From Mesorhizobium loti (GTDB taxonomy: Bacteria > Pseudomonadota > Alphaproteobacteria > Rhizobiales > Rhizobiaceae), in contig AP017605.1 in NCBI GenBank assembly GCA_002356515.1, forward strand, positions 434,001 through 498,000: 64,000 nt of DNA. Reading direction: 5' to 3'. A model generated the notes under the pieces. That model searched no databases and had not been told where the DNA came from. It saw only the letters and a list, made by a program, of their open reading frames with translations. The translations under genes were made by a program, and so were the position numbers. This document shows, piece after piece, positions 8,543 to 17,986 of the stretch. How positions within the stretch are numbered: the stretch's first letter is position 1; every line of letters begins with the position of its first letter.

Positions 8543-8592
8543 ACGGGGCCGCGACGACAGGTCGACCGCAAGCGGCGTCCGGAGGGTCTCAG

Positions 8593-10431
8593 ATGAAACT
8601 ATCCTCATCGCAGCAGCGCCGCGCCGTAGCCGCGGCTATCAGCGTTGCGTGCGTCTTGGTCACGCTGTTGACCCACGAGCCATCTGGCCTGTTGGTCGTG
8701 ATAGCAGTTGTGTGCATCTGCATGGGATGGAAGGCGGGACTGGTAGCTGTGGCTGCCGCCGGCCTGATGTCAGCGGCTATCTTGCTGTCGCCCGAAAACG
8801 CTGCGGAAAACGGGCTTGCCCGCTTCGCTACGTTTGTCTTCGTGGCCCTTGGGCTATGGCTCGTGGTTAAGATCTTCAGGACCATCAGCTTTTATGACCG
8901 AGTTTACCAGGAGGTCGGGTCGGGTGTCGCCGATACTCCCGGCATCGGTTGGTCCGCCCATCCCGACGGGCGCCTTCGGTTTCTCAATCCCGCAGCCCTC
9001 GATTACGTCGGCGTTACGGCCGAAGAAATGCGCGAGATCATGGATGCCGACGATTTTTCCTGGTGGCGCAGATTTGTCCATCCCGACGATGTCGAGACAA
9101 GCATGGCGCAATGGCGCCATAGCCTGGAGACGGGCGAGCCGATGATCGAGGAAAAGCGTTTGCGCCGGCTCGATGGGGCCTATCGGTGGTTTCGCGACAC
9201 GGGTGTTGCCTCTCGCGACGAGCGGGGACGAATCGTCGGCTGGTATGGCCATGCCGAGGACATAGACGACCGACGCAAAGCGGAAGCCGCGCTGCATAGG
9301 AGCGAGAGGGAACTCAGGCTGTTGGTCGATACGGTTCCCACTATGATCTGGCTGATGACGCCGGCGGGACTGCCGTACTACTTTAACAAGCGGTTCGTCG
9401 ATTGGGCAGGCATCGACTCGGCAAAGGAGGAACCTCGAGGCACGCGGCAGTTCGCCTCGCATGTGGAATTGTTCCATCCCGATGACCAAGCGGGCGTCAA
9501 GGCCGTGTTCCAGAAGTCATTTGCTCGCGGCGAGCCGCTTCAGCACAAAGGTCGGCTTTGCCGGAAGGATGGCGAATACCGCTGGATCGATTCGCGCTTT
9601 GAACCGCTGCGCGACGAAGACGGCACAATCCTTCGCTGGTATGGCGTCAACTTCGATATCGACGACGAGGTCCGCGCCCAGGAATCCCTGCGCCTGGCGG
9701 ACGAGCGGCTCGCGCGCGCCCTGCGTGCCGCGAGCCTGTCGGAACTGTCGGTCTCCATCGCGCACGAACTCAACCAGCCGCTGCAGGCCGTCGTGGCCAA
9801 CGCCGGCGCATTCCAGAGATGGCTGAACGCCGATCCGCCAAACTTCCATCACGCCAGCCGGGTCGCCCAGAAGATCATCAGGAACGCCGACGCGGCAGCG
9901 CAGGTGATCAGCCGCATCCGCGCACTGTTCAGCAAGACCGAAAGCGAACCGCGCGCGATCGATCTGAACATGGTGATCCGCGAAGTGTGTGACCTCCTGG
10001 GTGACAGGCTCGCAGCGACCAGCGTGGAGCTGGATCTTGACCTCGATCCCGCCCTTCCTGCGACAGCTGCCGATCACGTGCAGATGGAGCAGGTCGTCCT
10101 CAACCTCGTCCGCAACGGCATAGAAGCAATGCAGGACAGCGGCGTCGACGCGCGAAGCTTGCGGATCGTGTCACGGCATCGGAATGACGGCACAGTCGAG
10201 GTCGAAGTGCGAGATCGCGGCCGTGGACTGAGCAATCCGGAACGAATCTTCGACGCGTTCTACACAACCAAGCCGGATGGAATGGGAATGGGCCTGGCCA
10301 TCTGCCGCTCGATTATCGAGGCACACCGCGGACGGCTTTGGGCGGAAAATGTCGAGACAGGTGGGGCATCCATAATCTTCAGCCTGCCCATCCGTGCCAC
10401 CGAAGCGAGCAAGATACTGGCCCAACAGTAA
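8593..10431 (+). CDS. PAS-domain sensor histidine kinase (FixL-like)
   Basis: A 612-residue membrane kinase. Residues 10-100 form a four-helix DUF4118-like region, followed by two PAS/PAC modules (about 115-225 and 235-365; PAC ends such as GRIVGWYGHAEDIDDR and GTILRWYGVNFDIDDE). The dimerisation domain carries SIAHELNQPLQAVVAN near residue 395, and the ATPase has NLVRNGIEAM, DRGRGL and GMGMGLAICRSIIE. No haem-ligand signature of true FixL is evident. It lies 50 nt after a FixJ-like regulator, its probable partner. Its catalytic half resembles that of the 1329-residue kinase at 18887-22876. Confidence 0.93.
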   Translation: MKLSSSQQRRAVAAAISVACVLVTLLTHEPSGLLVVIAVVCICMGWKAGLVAVAAAGLMSAAILLSPENAAENGLARFATFVFVALGLWLVVKIFRTISFYDRVYQEVGSGVADTPGIGWSAHPDGRLRFLNPAALDYVGVTAEEMREIMDADDFSWWRRFVHPDDVETSMAQWRHSLETGEPMIEEKRLRRLDGAYRWFRDTGVASRDERGRIVGWYGHAEDIDDRRKAEAALHRSERELRLLVDTVPTMIWLMTPAGLPYYFNKRFVDWAGIDSAKEEPRGTRQFASHVELFHPDDQAGVKAVFQKSFARGEPLQHKGRLCRKDGEYRWIDSRFEPLRDEDGTILRWYGVNFDIDDEVRAQESLRLADERLARALRAASLSELSVSIAHELNQPLQAVVANAGAFQRWLNADPPNFHHASRVAQKIIRNADAAAQVISRIRALFSKTESEPRAIDLNMVIREVCDLLGDRLAATSVELDLDLDPALPATAADHVQMEQVVLNLVRNGIEAMQDSGVDARSLRIVSRHRNDGTVEVEVRDRGRGLSNPERIFDAFYTTKPDGMGMGLAICRSIIEAHRGRLWAENVETGGASIIFSLPIRATEASKILAQQ

Positions 10432-10433
10432 GC

Positions 10434-10449
10434 GCCCGAGCAGGCGCGT
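10434..10449. terminator. Short hairpin between convergent genes
   Basis: GCGCC-CGAGCA-GGCGC sits exactly between the stops of the kinase and the permease gene. It has no clear U-tract, so this is a weak call. Confidence 0.35.
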
Positions 10450-11438
10450 CAGAGGTTGATCCTGGGATCGGCTATCGACTGCCCGATTTCTATGAGCGTG
10501 TTGACCAGGATGTACAAGATTCCGAAGACGATGGCGACGCCCAGCACCGCCGGGAGATCGGCGCTGGCAAAGGCCTGGACCGTGTAGAGACCCAGACCAG
10601 GCCAGCCGAAAACACGCTCGACGATCAGCAAATTTCCGAAGAGAAGCCGGACCTGCAGGCCGAGCATGGACAATGGCGCAGTGGCTGCATTGCGCAAACC
10701 GTGGAGCAACAGCACCTTTGTCTCGCTGAGACCCTTGCCACGTGCCGTACGAACATATGGCTGACTCATAACTTCGTGCAGCGCGCCGTTCAGGCTTCGC
10801 CCAACCGCGATGCCGATAGGCAGCGCCAATGCAAGCGCTGGCAAGATCATGTGCAGCAGCGCGTCCAGGCTGACGTCAGGCCGGCCGACCAGTATTCCAT
10901 CGATGAGGTTGAGTCCGGTCGGTCCCGCGAAGTCGCGATAGCCAAGCCTACCCGATCCAGGAAGCCAACCAAGCCGGAACCAGAAAAAGTAGCTGAGAAG
11001 CAGGGCCGACAGAAAGATCGGCATGGAGCCCACGCCCACCATGGCGAGCCTCATGCCGCCCGACCCCGGGACCAGGAACTGGAGCACTGCCATGATGAGG
11101 GCAAGCGCCACTCCCAGGGCGATCGACGCCAGTCCGAGTTCAAGCGTCGCTGGGAGATATTGCCTTATGTCGTCGGCGACCGGCTGACGGGTCCTAACCG
11201 ACGTGCCCAGATCGGCATGTGCGAGACGCAATAGAAACCGCCCGTACTGAACGGCGGCCGGGTCGTCCAGTCCGAGCTGCTTGCGCATTGCCTCGACCGT
11301 TTCCGGCGGAGCGTTCGGCCCGGCAATGGCCCGCGCTGGATCGGCTGGAATCATGCTTTGCAAGCCGAAGACAATGAAACTCATCATCAGGAGCACAACA
11401 ATGGCGCCGACGACGCTTTTGGTAAGGTATGCCCGCAT
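10449..11438 (-). CDS. Peptide/nickel-type ABC transporter permease (DppB class)
   Basis: A 329-residue inner-membrane permease with six TM helices. It has the N-terminal signature FIVFGLQSMIPADPARAIAG and MRKQLGLDDPAAVQYGRFL, and the EAA loop YVRTARGKGLSETKVLLLHGL that contacts the ATPase. It ends PRINL as in DppB-type permeases. It starts at the base after the stop of the DppC-class gene and is the last gene of a four-gene minus-strand operon (binding protein, fused ATPase, DppC, DppB). The substrate cannot be read from sequence. Confidence 0.93.
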   Translation of the reverse strand: MRAYLTKSVVGAIVVLLMMSFIVFGLQSMIPADPARAIAGPNAPPETVEAMRKQLGLDDPAAVQYGRFLLRLAHADLGTSVRTRQPVADDIRQYLPATLELGLASIALGVALALIMAVLQFLVPGSGGMRLAMVGVGSMPIFLSALLLSYFFWFRLGWLPGSGRLGYRDFAGPTGLNLIDGILVGRPDVSLDALLHMILPALALALPIGIAVGRSLNGALHEVMSQPYVRTARGKGLSETKVLLLHGLRNAATAPLSMLGLQVRLLFGNLLIVERVFGWPGLGLYTVQAFASADLPAVLGVAIVFGILYILVNTLIEIGQSIADPRINL

Positions 11439-12302
11439 CTACGCCCCCCTCAGCGCGGCGCGAATTCCATCGCCCGCAAGGTTGGCCAGAAGGCAGAGGA
11501 AAAAGATGATCGCGGCCGGTAGGATCGGTAGCCACCAATGCACAGTGAGACTGTCAAGGGTGCGCGACGTCATCGCTCCGAGCTCAGGCGCCGGTGCAGG
11601 CAGTCCAAGACCAAGGAACGACATCAGCGAAAGCGTCATGATCACGTTCGCAAGATCCAGCGACGCCCCGATGAGCAAGGCCGGGACCACTCCCGGCAAC
11701 AAGTAGCGCAACAGCAGGCGCGGACCGCCTACCCCGGCCATACGCGCGGCCTCAACGTGTGGGCGGGCTTTCAGGCGACGGATTTCATCGCGGGATATGC
11801 GCGCGTACCAAGGCCACCAGAAAATGGCGAGCGCGATCATCGTGTTGACGAGCCCGGGGCCAACCGCGGCCACGAAAGCGAGCGCGATCAGTGTCGAAGG
11901 GAGGACTATGAACAAGTCGACGATCCGCTCGGCAATGAGGTCGACCTTGCCCCCCATCAGGCCGGAAATCAGTCCGATTAGAGAGCCCACAGTGAGAGTG
12001 ACACCGATAACTGTAAGCGCTGACAGCCACGTGTACCGAACGCCGAGGATGACGCGCGAGAGCAGGTCGCGGCCGATCTCATCGGTGCCGAACCAATGTC
12101 CGGCCGAGGGCGGTAGGTAGGCCGCGGCGACGCGCAGCTGTGGGTCGAACGGCGTGATCCACGGCGCCAGCAAGGCAACAACGGTGACGGCAGGCACGCC
12201 GACAATGCCGACGCTTTCAAGCCAACCGGCACGCCGGAAGAAATCGCGCCAGTTGAACTTGGGCCGCGCTGGCAACGTGTCTTGGCTGGGCTTGCCGGTC
12301 AT
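11439..12302 (-). CDS. Peptide/nickel-type ABC transporter permease (DppC class)
   Basis: A 287-residue second permease of the transporter. It has one N-terminal TM, the family motif HWFGTDEIGRDLLSRVILG and the EAA loop HVEAARMAGVGGPRLLLRYLLPG. It overlaps the ATPase gene by 4 nt (12299-12302) and abuts DppB, so it is translationally coupled on both sides. The operon order of binding protein, fused ATPase, DppC, DppB is unusual because the permeases come last. Confidence 0.93.
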   Translation of the reverse strand: MTGKPSQDTLPARPKFNWRDFFRRAGWLESVGIVGVPAVTVVALLAPWITPFDPQLRVAAAYLPPSAGHWFGTDEIGRDLLSRVILGVRYTWLSALTVIGVTLTVGSLIGLISGLMGGKVDLIAERIVDLFIVLPSTLIALAFVAAVGPGLVNTMIALAIFWWPWYARISRDEIRRLKARPHVEAARMAGVGGPRLLLRYLLPGVVPALLIGASLDLANVIMTLSLMSFLGLGLPAPAPELGAMTSRTLDSLTVHWWLPILPAAIIFFLCLLANLAGDGIRAALRGA

Positions 12303-14101
12303 CGTCCGCCTCCCGCGGGTAGGCTCGGCATCGCTGCGATGAGCGACCGCGTGTAGGCGTGCTGCGGTGCGGCAATGATGGCATCCGGATCGGCGACCTC
12401 AACCAGTTCACCGTCCTTTAGCACTGCTATACGGTCGGCGATGATTCTGGCGGCCGCCAGATCGTGGGTCACGAACAGCATCGCCATGTCGAGCTGTCGC
12501 CGAAGGTCACCAAGGAGGTTCAAGGTGGTGGCAGCCAGCGACACGTCCATGGCGCTGATCGGCTCATCGCAGAGCAAAAGACTTGGGGGCACGATTACCG
12601 CGCGCGCCAAAACGGCTCGCTGGCACTGCCCGACCGACATCTCGGCCGGCAGGGCGTCCATCAGAACCGGATTGAGGCCGACCAGCTTTATCGCCTCTCC
12701 GACTCGACGTCGGCCGTAGTCGCTGTCCAGCGAAACACCACGCAAGCGCTCGCCGATCTGTTCTCCGATCGTGAGCCACGGGGTCAGTGTCGCCACGGGG
12801 TCTTGAAACACGACCTGAGGACCAAGCTTGTCGAAGCGCGTAACAATACCGCTCTCGGCGGCCTCGAGCCCGGCGGCTATTCTCAAAAGAGTGGATTTTC
12901 CAGCGCCGCTCTCGCCCACCAGGGCCACGCACTCGCCAAGCTTGATCGTAAGGTTGACAGACCTGAGAACGGGCTGCGCTTGGCGCCGTCCCCAAAACGA
13001 TCGGGTACCTGTCGGATAGGTCTTTCCGACGTTGGACAGCCTCAAGGCGGCGGTTTCCTGAACTGCCACGGACGGCCATGGTTTCGTATCGGCGCGCTGC
13101 GCTGAGAGATAACGGGTTTGTTCCTGATGGAGGCAAGCGACTGCGCCACCATGGGCGGAAGCTGCCTCGAGTGGAGGGCGGATTGCCATGCAATCTGGCT
13201 GGGCGATCGGGCAACGTGGCGCGTAGGCGCAGGCATTCGCAACATTTATCGAGGGCGTGCGCTCGCTTGGGAGCGTTTGAAGCGGTCGCCTTCGATCAGA
13301 GTCCAGATCGAATCGAGCGGCGAGCAAACCTGCGGAATAGGGATGTGCAGCATTTCGTGCAACGTCCTGGATGCGACCCATTTCAACGATGCGTCCGGCG
13401 TAGAGAACCAGGACGCGGCTGGCCAGTGAGGCAGCCACGGTCAGATCATGAGTTACGAACAGAATTGCCGTCTGCTGCTCGCGGGTGAGATCGCGCAGCA
13501 GATCAAGAATCTGCGCCTGAATGGTCACGTCGAGCGCGGTGGTGGGTTCATCGGCGATGAGCAGCTTCGGTCTTGCCATCATCGCCATGGCAATAAGCAC
13601 GCGCTGGCGCTGCCCGCCTGACAGGCGATGCGGAAGCGCATCGGCGATGCGGTCGGGGTCAGCCAAGCCGGTTCGGGCGAGCCATTCCCTGATCAATCCC
13701 TTGGACCCGCCATTGGATTCTCGCATCTGATGGCGGATTGTCATCGTGGGGTTAAGCGCGCCCATCGGATCTTGCGGGATGGCGCGTACGAGGTGACGGC
13801 GAGCCGACCGCCAGGTGCGCCCTCCTGCACCTACAAGCTCGATGCCCGCAAGCCGGATCGAGCCTGCGACCCGCGGCAGGTATTCACGCGGCAGCAGCCC
13901 CTGAAGGGCCAGCCCGATGCTTGTCTTGCCGGAACCGCTTTCCCCGACCAGCGCGACGATCTCGCCCGGAAACATGTCGAAACTGATGTTATCGATGACG
14001 CGAGAAGGCCGGCCTTCGCGGCTTAGAATGACTGAGAGGTCTTGGATGGCGAGGACCGGCTCGGTCGCGGATGTGGACATTCGGTGCGAGAGCTTGACCA
14101 T
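12299..14101 (-). CDS. Fused dual ABC ATPase (DppD-DppF class)
   Basis: A 600-residue protein with two ATP-binding cassettes in tandem. Cassette 1 has Walker A GESGSGKT (53-60), signature LSGGQRQRV and Walker B LLIADEPTTALD, followed by the oligopeptide-family extension with a cysteine-rich CAYAPRCP...C. Cassette 2 has GESGAGKSTLL and LLLCDEPISAMD, but its signature reads MSVGQCQRAV rather than LSGGQ. A degenerate signature suggests asymmetric ATP sites. In-frame M8 (MSTSATEP) is an alternative start. The binding-protein gene lies 46 nt upstream. Confidence 0.93.
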   Translation of the reverse strand: MVKLSHRMSTSATEPVLAIQDLSVILSREGRPSRVIDNISFDMFPGEIVALVGESGSGKTSIGLALQGLLPREYLPRVAGSIRLAGIELVGAGGRTWRSARRHLVRAIPQDPMGALNPTMTIRHQMRESNGGSKGLIREWLARTGLADPDRIADALPHRLSGGQRQRVLIAMAMMARPKLLIADEPTTALDVTIQAQILDLLRDLTREQQTAILFVTHDLTVAASLASRVLVLYAGRIVEMGRIQDVARNAAHPYSAGLLAARFDLDSDRRRPLQTLPSERTPSINVANACAYAPRCPIAQPDCMAIRPPLEAASAHGGAVACLHQEQTRYLSAQRADTKPWPSVAVQETAALRLSNVGKTYPTGTRSFWGRRQAQPVLRSVNLTIKLGECVALVGESGAGKSTLLRIAAGLEAAESGIVTRFDKLGPQVVFQDPVATLTPWLTIGEQIGERLRGVSLDSDYGRRRVGEAIKLVGLNPVLMDALPAEMSVGQCQRAVLARAVIVPPSLLLCDEPISAMDVSLAATTLNLLGDLRRQLDMAMLFVTHDLAAARIIADRIAVLKDGELVEVADPDAIIAAPQHAYTRSLIAAMPSLPAGGGR

Positions 14102-14147
14102 CTGCGGTACGAGCCTGACGTTTGGGAATGGACCGAATGAGCGGAGT

Positions 14148-15707
14148 TCAGGGTCCCCAGCGAACGGTGGCGAAGTCGATGTTGCCGGGTGGGTTCACTG
14201 GACGCAGTCCAAGGTCCTTCAGACCCTTGGCATGGACCACCACATCGTTGACGTTGACAAGCGGGATCACGATCCCCGCATCGAAGTACATATGCCCTGC
14301 TCTCTCGTAGAGAGCGTTGCGTTCCTTGATGTCGGTCAGTTGCCCGGCCTGGTTGACGATGGCATCGGCTTTCGGCAGCACCCGGCCAAAAAAATTGAGG
14401 GGAGCGTCTTTTGTGAAGAACACCTTGGCTTGGTTCTCCGGATGTGCGGCGTCCGGGCCAGCGATCGTGAGCAGCAGATCGGGGGGCTTCGGATCACCCT
14501 TTAACGCATAAGCAGCACCTGAGGGCAGCACGTACGCCGTCGCCTTTACTCCAATCAGCGCGAGTTGCGATATCAAGAGGTCGGCGACGCGGCCGTAGCT
14601 CGGGGCAGCGCTATGGAGGCCGATGACCAACTGGACCGGGCCATGTTTGGCGATTGTAGCTTTTGCCGCCTCCATGTCCGTCGGGAACCGGATTGGATTC
14701 ACCGGGTCGAGCATCACGTTCGGGTAGACCGATTTCGACAGACTTGCAAACTCTCCAAACGCGTCCTTGACCCACAGCGCCGGGTTTATCGCTGTCAACA
14801 CTGACTTGCGGACCTCCGGGTCGTCGAGCGGCGAATTCGATTTAACGAAGAGATCGTAGGGTATCATGCTCGGGGCGGTGGTGATCTCTAGAGTCCCGGG
14901 CAAGCTGGTCAGTTGCGCGAATGGATAGTTGATGGGCACTGCATCGATCGCACCCGCCTGCAATTGAAGTATCTGCTGGCTGATATCGGGCACGACCGAG
15001 ATCTGGACCTGTTGGAAGAACGGTTTGTCGCCCCAATAGGCGTCATTGCGTTCGAGCACATAGCGCTGTCCGCGTTTGAATTCAGCCAGTTTGAAAGGTC
15101 CCGTTCCGACGGCGTGCTCATTGAGCCAAGTCGTTGCGAAATCGCCGCCATCATGCTCGGCGAGTGCCAACGGACTGATGATCTTTGGCCCCCATGGACT
15201 GGAAAGGGCATCAAGTAGCGAAGGCTGAGGATGGCCCAGCGTGAGCACAACCGTCCAATCGTCTGACGCCCTCATGTCCTTCACATTGGCGAGGAAGTAA
15301 CTCAGGATCATTCGATGGTCGCGGCGGCGCTCGAACGACTTTATGACCGCCGCCGCATTGAACGGCGCGCCATCGTGGAACTTGACACCCTCTGCCAAAT
15401 GGAAGGTGTAGCTCAGCCCATCGTCCGAGATGTCCCAACTCCTGGCAAGCGAGCCAACGATCTTGGTCGAACCGGGCTCGTATTGGACAAGACCTTCGTA
15501 GACGCTGTTGATTGCGCTCATCGCGCCGGTCTCAAAGCCGTTGTCGGGATCGAACGTGCCTATATCCGCCACGTAGGGTATGCGAAACACTCCCTCAGCG
15601 TAGACCGGAGCTGCCAAAAGCAGCAAACCGACAAGAATCAGCAGCCGCGCACAAAAGCTGCGCTTGCCGGGTTGTTTGGTTGGGTAAGCGTATGTCTGCA
15701 TGGGCAT
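14148..15707 (-). CDS. Peptide/nickel-type ABC transporter substrate-binding protein
   Basis: A 519-residue periplasmic solute-binding protein of family 5 (DppA/OppA/NikA). A signal peptide (RLLILVGLLLLAAPVYA) precedes the mature protein. Family landmarks are YTFHLAEGVKFHDGAPFNAAAV, a central GTGPFKLAEFKRGQRYVLER and the C-terminal YFDAGIVIPLVN. As first gene of the operon it delivers substrate to the two permeases. No operator is directly adjacent, but a perfect 22-bp palindrome lies about 210 bp upstream. Confidence 0.93.
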   Translation of the reverse strand: MPMQTYAYPTKQPGKRSFCARLLILVGLLLLAAPVYAEGVFRIPYVADIGTFDPDNGFETGAMSAINSVYEGLVQYEPGSTKIVGSLARSWDISDDGLSYTFHLAEGVKFHDGAPFNAAAVIKSFERRRDHRMILSYFLANVKDMRASDDWTVVLTLGHPQPSLLDALSSPWGPKIISPLALAEHDGGDFATTWLNEHAVGTGPFKLAEFKRGQRYVLERNDAYWGDKPFFQQVQISVVPDISQQILQLQAGAIDAVPINYPFAQLTSLPGTLEITTAPSMIPYDLFVKSNSPLDDPEVRKSVLTAINPALWVKDAFGEFASLSKSVYPNVMLDPVNPIRFPTDMEAAKATIAKHGPVQLVIGLHSAAPSYGRVADLLISQLALIGVKATAYVLPSGAAYALKGDPKPPDLLLTIAGPDAAHPENQAKVFFTKDAPLNFFGRVLPKADAIVNQAGQLTDIKERNALYERAGHMYFDAGIVIPLVNVNDVVVHAKGLKDLGLRPVNPPGNIDFATVRWGP

Positions 15708-15915
15708 TTTCAGTTGGGCTCGGTCCTCTCAGGGGCTGCGGCAAGGACGCCCACAATCGATGCAGTCGCCAACGAGACCATTTCAAGTTCTCGTGAAACT
15801 CGGAATACGCCGTTTTAGATCTTCGATCGCTACCCTCTCGGGAAACCATGCGGTGTACCGCTCAGACGGTACTACTGCCGGCATGTCGGGGTCTATTGAG
15901 ACCTCGGCACTGGTT

Positions 15916-15937
15916 ATCCTATGCCTAGGCATAGGAT
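15916..15937. promoter_or_regulatory. 22-bp perfect palindrome (candidate operator)
   Basis: ATCCTATGCCT at 15916-15926 is followed immediately by its exact reverse complement. It is about 209 bp upstream of the substrate-binding protein gene. The symmetry suits a dimeric repressor, but the distance is long and no matching second copy was seen. Confidence 0.5.
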
Positions 15938-16054
15938 GCTGGCATTCGGGCCGCCCACGCCCATCAATGAGGATTGGCTCGCTAGTTCGGGAGCGGGCTG
16001 CGCAATGCACAGGCAACCGTTCCGAGACAACTTCAAGTATCTACGGCCGCGGCT

Positions 16055-16501
16055 TCATCGATCGTCGATCCGCCATTCCGCCTCTGCCGGCGTCCCGTGC
16101 TTGACCCAGTACGCTAGTTCGATGGCACAGTGGTTCGGTTCTACAATCCGCGACATAAGCCGACAGAACCAGCAATCGGGCCGTCGTTCAGCGACGCGAG
16201 CGCATAACGTCTGGCCTCGCGGGCCGCCCGACATGCGATTCAATGTGCGCGAAAGGTTGCCAAGGACGGTCATTGCGCGTCCGCGGAAACTGATAACAAC
16301 GCGCGATCTTATTTTGGGACCGTGACCAGGTTGGCGCTCAGCTGGCACGTCGTTGCGATACCATGTGGCGTCCCAAGGGATCGGCATTACTCGCAAGTCG
16401 TCGACGAGGATTGTCAGTTGGTCTTGGCCGCAGCTAGACGGCGCTACTGCATGGCGGGATCCGCCAGCGGAGAAGTGTCCATCCTGATCCATCCTATCCA
16501 T
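16055..16501 (-). CDS. Hypothetical protein (weak)
   Basis: A 148-residue open frame with no family I recognise. It is listed only because 45-bp motif copy A sits 144 bp upstream on the opposite strand, the same geometry as the copy before the kinase operon at 4562. It has no good ribosome-binding site and an arginine- and cysteine-rich composition, so it may be spurious. The last 25 residues (ELAYWVKHGTPAEAEWR) look the most protein-like. Confidence 0.25.
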   Translation of the reverse strand: MDRMDQDGHFSAGGSRHAVAPSSCGQDQLTILVDDLRVMPIPWDATWYRNDVPAERQPGHGPKIRSRVVISFRGRAMTVLGNLSRTLNRMSGGPRGQTLCARVAERRPDCWFCRLMSRIVEPNHCAIELAYWVKHGTPAEAEWRIDDR

Positions 16502-16644
16502 CCGTGATGAGTCATTGAAAATCCGGGGCTAACCATGGCGACCGTCGAATCGACCCACGCAGTTGGATAGGCGGCGCGGTGGGCGAAGGGGTGATCGAAA
16601 CTCGTGGTAGCTTGTGAGGAGGATGGACCGATCCGGGCCGCGAA

Positions 16645-16689
16645 CCTATTCTACGGAAGGATCTCTCATGCAATGCCAAGGTTCAGGGA
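16645..16689 (+). promoter_or_regulatory. 45-bp dispersed motif, copy A
   Basis: Begins CCTATTCTACGGAAGGATCT, has ATGCC at 29-33 and ends AAGGTTCAGGGA. It aligns ungapped with copies at 4710, 6949, 26269 and 30300. The gene it serves is uncertain, because only the weak frame at 16055-16501 lies in the expected place. Confidence 0.7.
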
Positions 16690-16914
16690 AGGCAGGCCGA
16701 GGTGTAAGCCTTGGTGGTGAGTAGACTATGCCTATAGGGGCTTGGCACGTCGCTAGCGACCTTGCCGCAGACCTCGAATAGGACGGGCCGGAGCACACGA
16801 GGATCACGGGTGGCAGCACAAGCGTGCCGCCAAGCGGGAAGAATCGAATACGCCCATTAGCAACACAGGGTGATCGCATTTGACCGAGGCAATGGACAGG
16901 CTGATTCCCAAGGT

Positions 16915-17601
16915 CTAGGTCGTTCCACCCTCGCGCATCGGAGCAGGCAGCGTTTCCCATGCCCGGATCAACTCACCGATGGAGTTGGCCTCCATCTTGC
17001 GCATCACATTGCCGCGATGCAGCTTGACCGTCACTTCACTGATGCCGAGTTCGAAGGCGATCTGCTTGTTGACCCGCCCGCGCGCGACTTCACGCAAAAC
17101 CTCTCGCTCTCGCGGCGTCAAGGTCTCGCGGCGTTCGATATTGCGCTTGACGATCACGGCTTCCGCCCGCCGTGAGGCATCCGCCGCAACGCCCGCAATC
17201 ACGGCGTCAAGCAGCGTTTGATCTCGCACCGGCTTGGTCAGAAAATCCACGGCGCCAGCCTTCATCGCCTGGACACTCATCGGAATATCTCCATGCCCGG
17301 TCAGGAAGATCAATGGCTTCGGATTGCCGTTTTCGGCCAGGTGATGTTGCAGGTCGAGACCACTTGCACCCGGCATCCGCACGTCGACGATCAGGCAGCC
17401 TGGACTGTCCAGCACATCGGCATCGAGCAATTCGCGGGTCGAAGCAAAGGAGACTGGCCTGAAGCCCGCCGACAGGATCAATTCCGACAATGCCTCCCGA
17501 ACAGATTCGTCATCATCGACAATAATGACGAGCGGCTCCGCATCACCTTCCCGCTGCACTACCGGCGCCGATCTCCGTAAGAGCGGCTGGTCAACTCTCA
17601 T
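16915..17601 (-). CDS. FixJ/NarL-type response regulator
   Basis: A 228-residue receiver plus LuxR-type HTH. Phospho-acceptor Asp73 lies in IVDVRMPG, with FLTGHGD and FLTKPVRD completing the site; the HTH region has LTPREREVLREVARG and NKQIAFELGISEVTVKLHR. ACGGAGGACGGAC before the ATG at 17601 decides the start. The start overlaps the 3' end of the single-receiver gene by 11 nt, implying translational coupling. It closes the operon 18624 to 16915 behind the six-PAS kinase. Confidence 0.92.
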   Translation of the reverse strand: MRVDQPLLRRSAPVVQREGDAEPLVIIVDDDESVREALSELILSAGFRPVSFASTRELLDADVLDSPGCLIVDVRMPGASGLDLQHHLAENGNPKPLIFLTGHGDIPMSVQAMKAGAVDFLTKPVRDQTLLDAVIAGVAADASRRAEAVIVKRNIERRETLTPREREVLREVARGRVNKQIAFELGISEVTVKLHRGNVMRKMEANSIGELIRAWETLPAPMREGGTT

Positions 17602-17986
17602 GTCCGTCCTCCGTATCATGGTTGCGCAAAGTCTCGCCGACGGCCGCAAGGAGGGCGTGGGCATCGAAGGGCTTCCGGAAGAACCCACTGATCCCCTTTG
17701 CGCGGTCCTGATCGGCTATCTCGTGGCGACCCGTAATCAGGAACACCGGCAATCCCGGACGTGCCCTGTTCACCAGGTCGCGAAGTTCAAAGCCATCCAT
17801 GCCAGGCATCCCGATGTCGGTGATGAGCACGTCCAGACCCGATAGTCCGCTGATCAACAATTGTCGCGCCGATGAGAAGCTGCGGGCCACATAGCCAGCG
17901 GACTCAAGGAGTTCCTCCATTGACTCGAGCAGTCTTGGATCGTCGTCCACAACCGCCACAATGGGCTTATGCTTGCTCACGCTCAC
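17591..17986 (-). CDS. Single-domain receiver protein
   Basis: A 131-residue stand-alone CheY-like receiver without an output domain. Acidic residues DDD at 14-16, phospho-acceptor Asp57 in LITDIGMPGMDG, Thr in FLITGRHE and Lys in FFRKPFDAHAL are intact. Such proteins act as phosphate sinks or relay intermediates. It overlaps both neighbouring response-regulator genes (4 nt upstream, 11 nt downstream), so all three are co-expressed and probably share the upstream kinase. Confidence 0.9.
   Translation of the reverse strand: MSVSKHKPIVAVVDDDPRLLESMEELLESAGYVARSFSSARQLLISGLSGLDVLITDIGMPGMDGFELRDLVNRARPGLPVFLITGRHEIADQDRAKGISGFFRKPFDAHALLAAVGETLRNHDTEDGHES

Larger units (their letters stand above)
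15708..16914. other. 1.2-kb region with few supported genes
   Basis: Between the transporter operon and the response-regulator cluster I see a 22-bp perfect palindrome (15916-15937), one weak reading frame (16055-16501) and 45-bp motif copy A (16645-16689). Other open frames overlap and show no recognisable protein. Confidence 0.5.

Noticed and set aside
10338..11234. 298-codon plus-strand frame
   Set aside because: It is the high-GC antisense shadow of the DppB-class permease.
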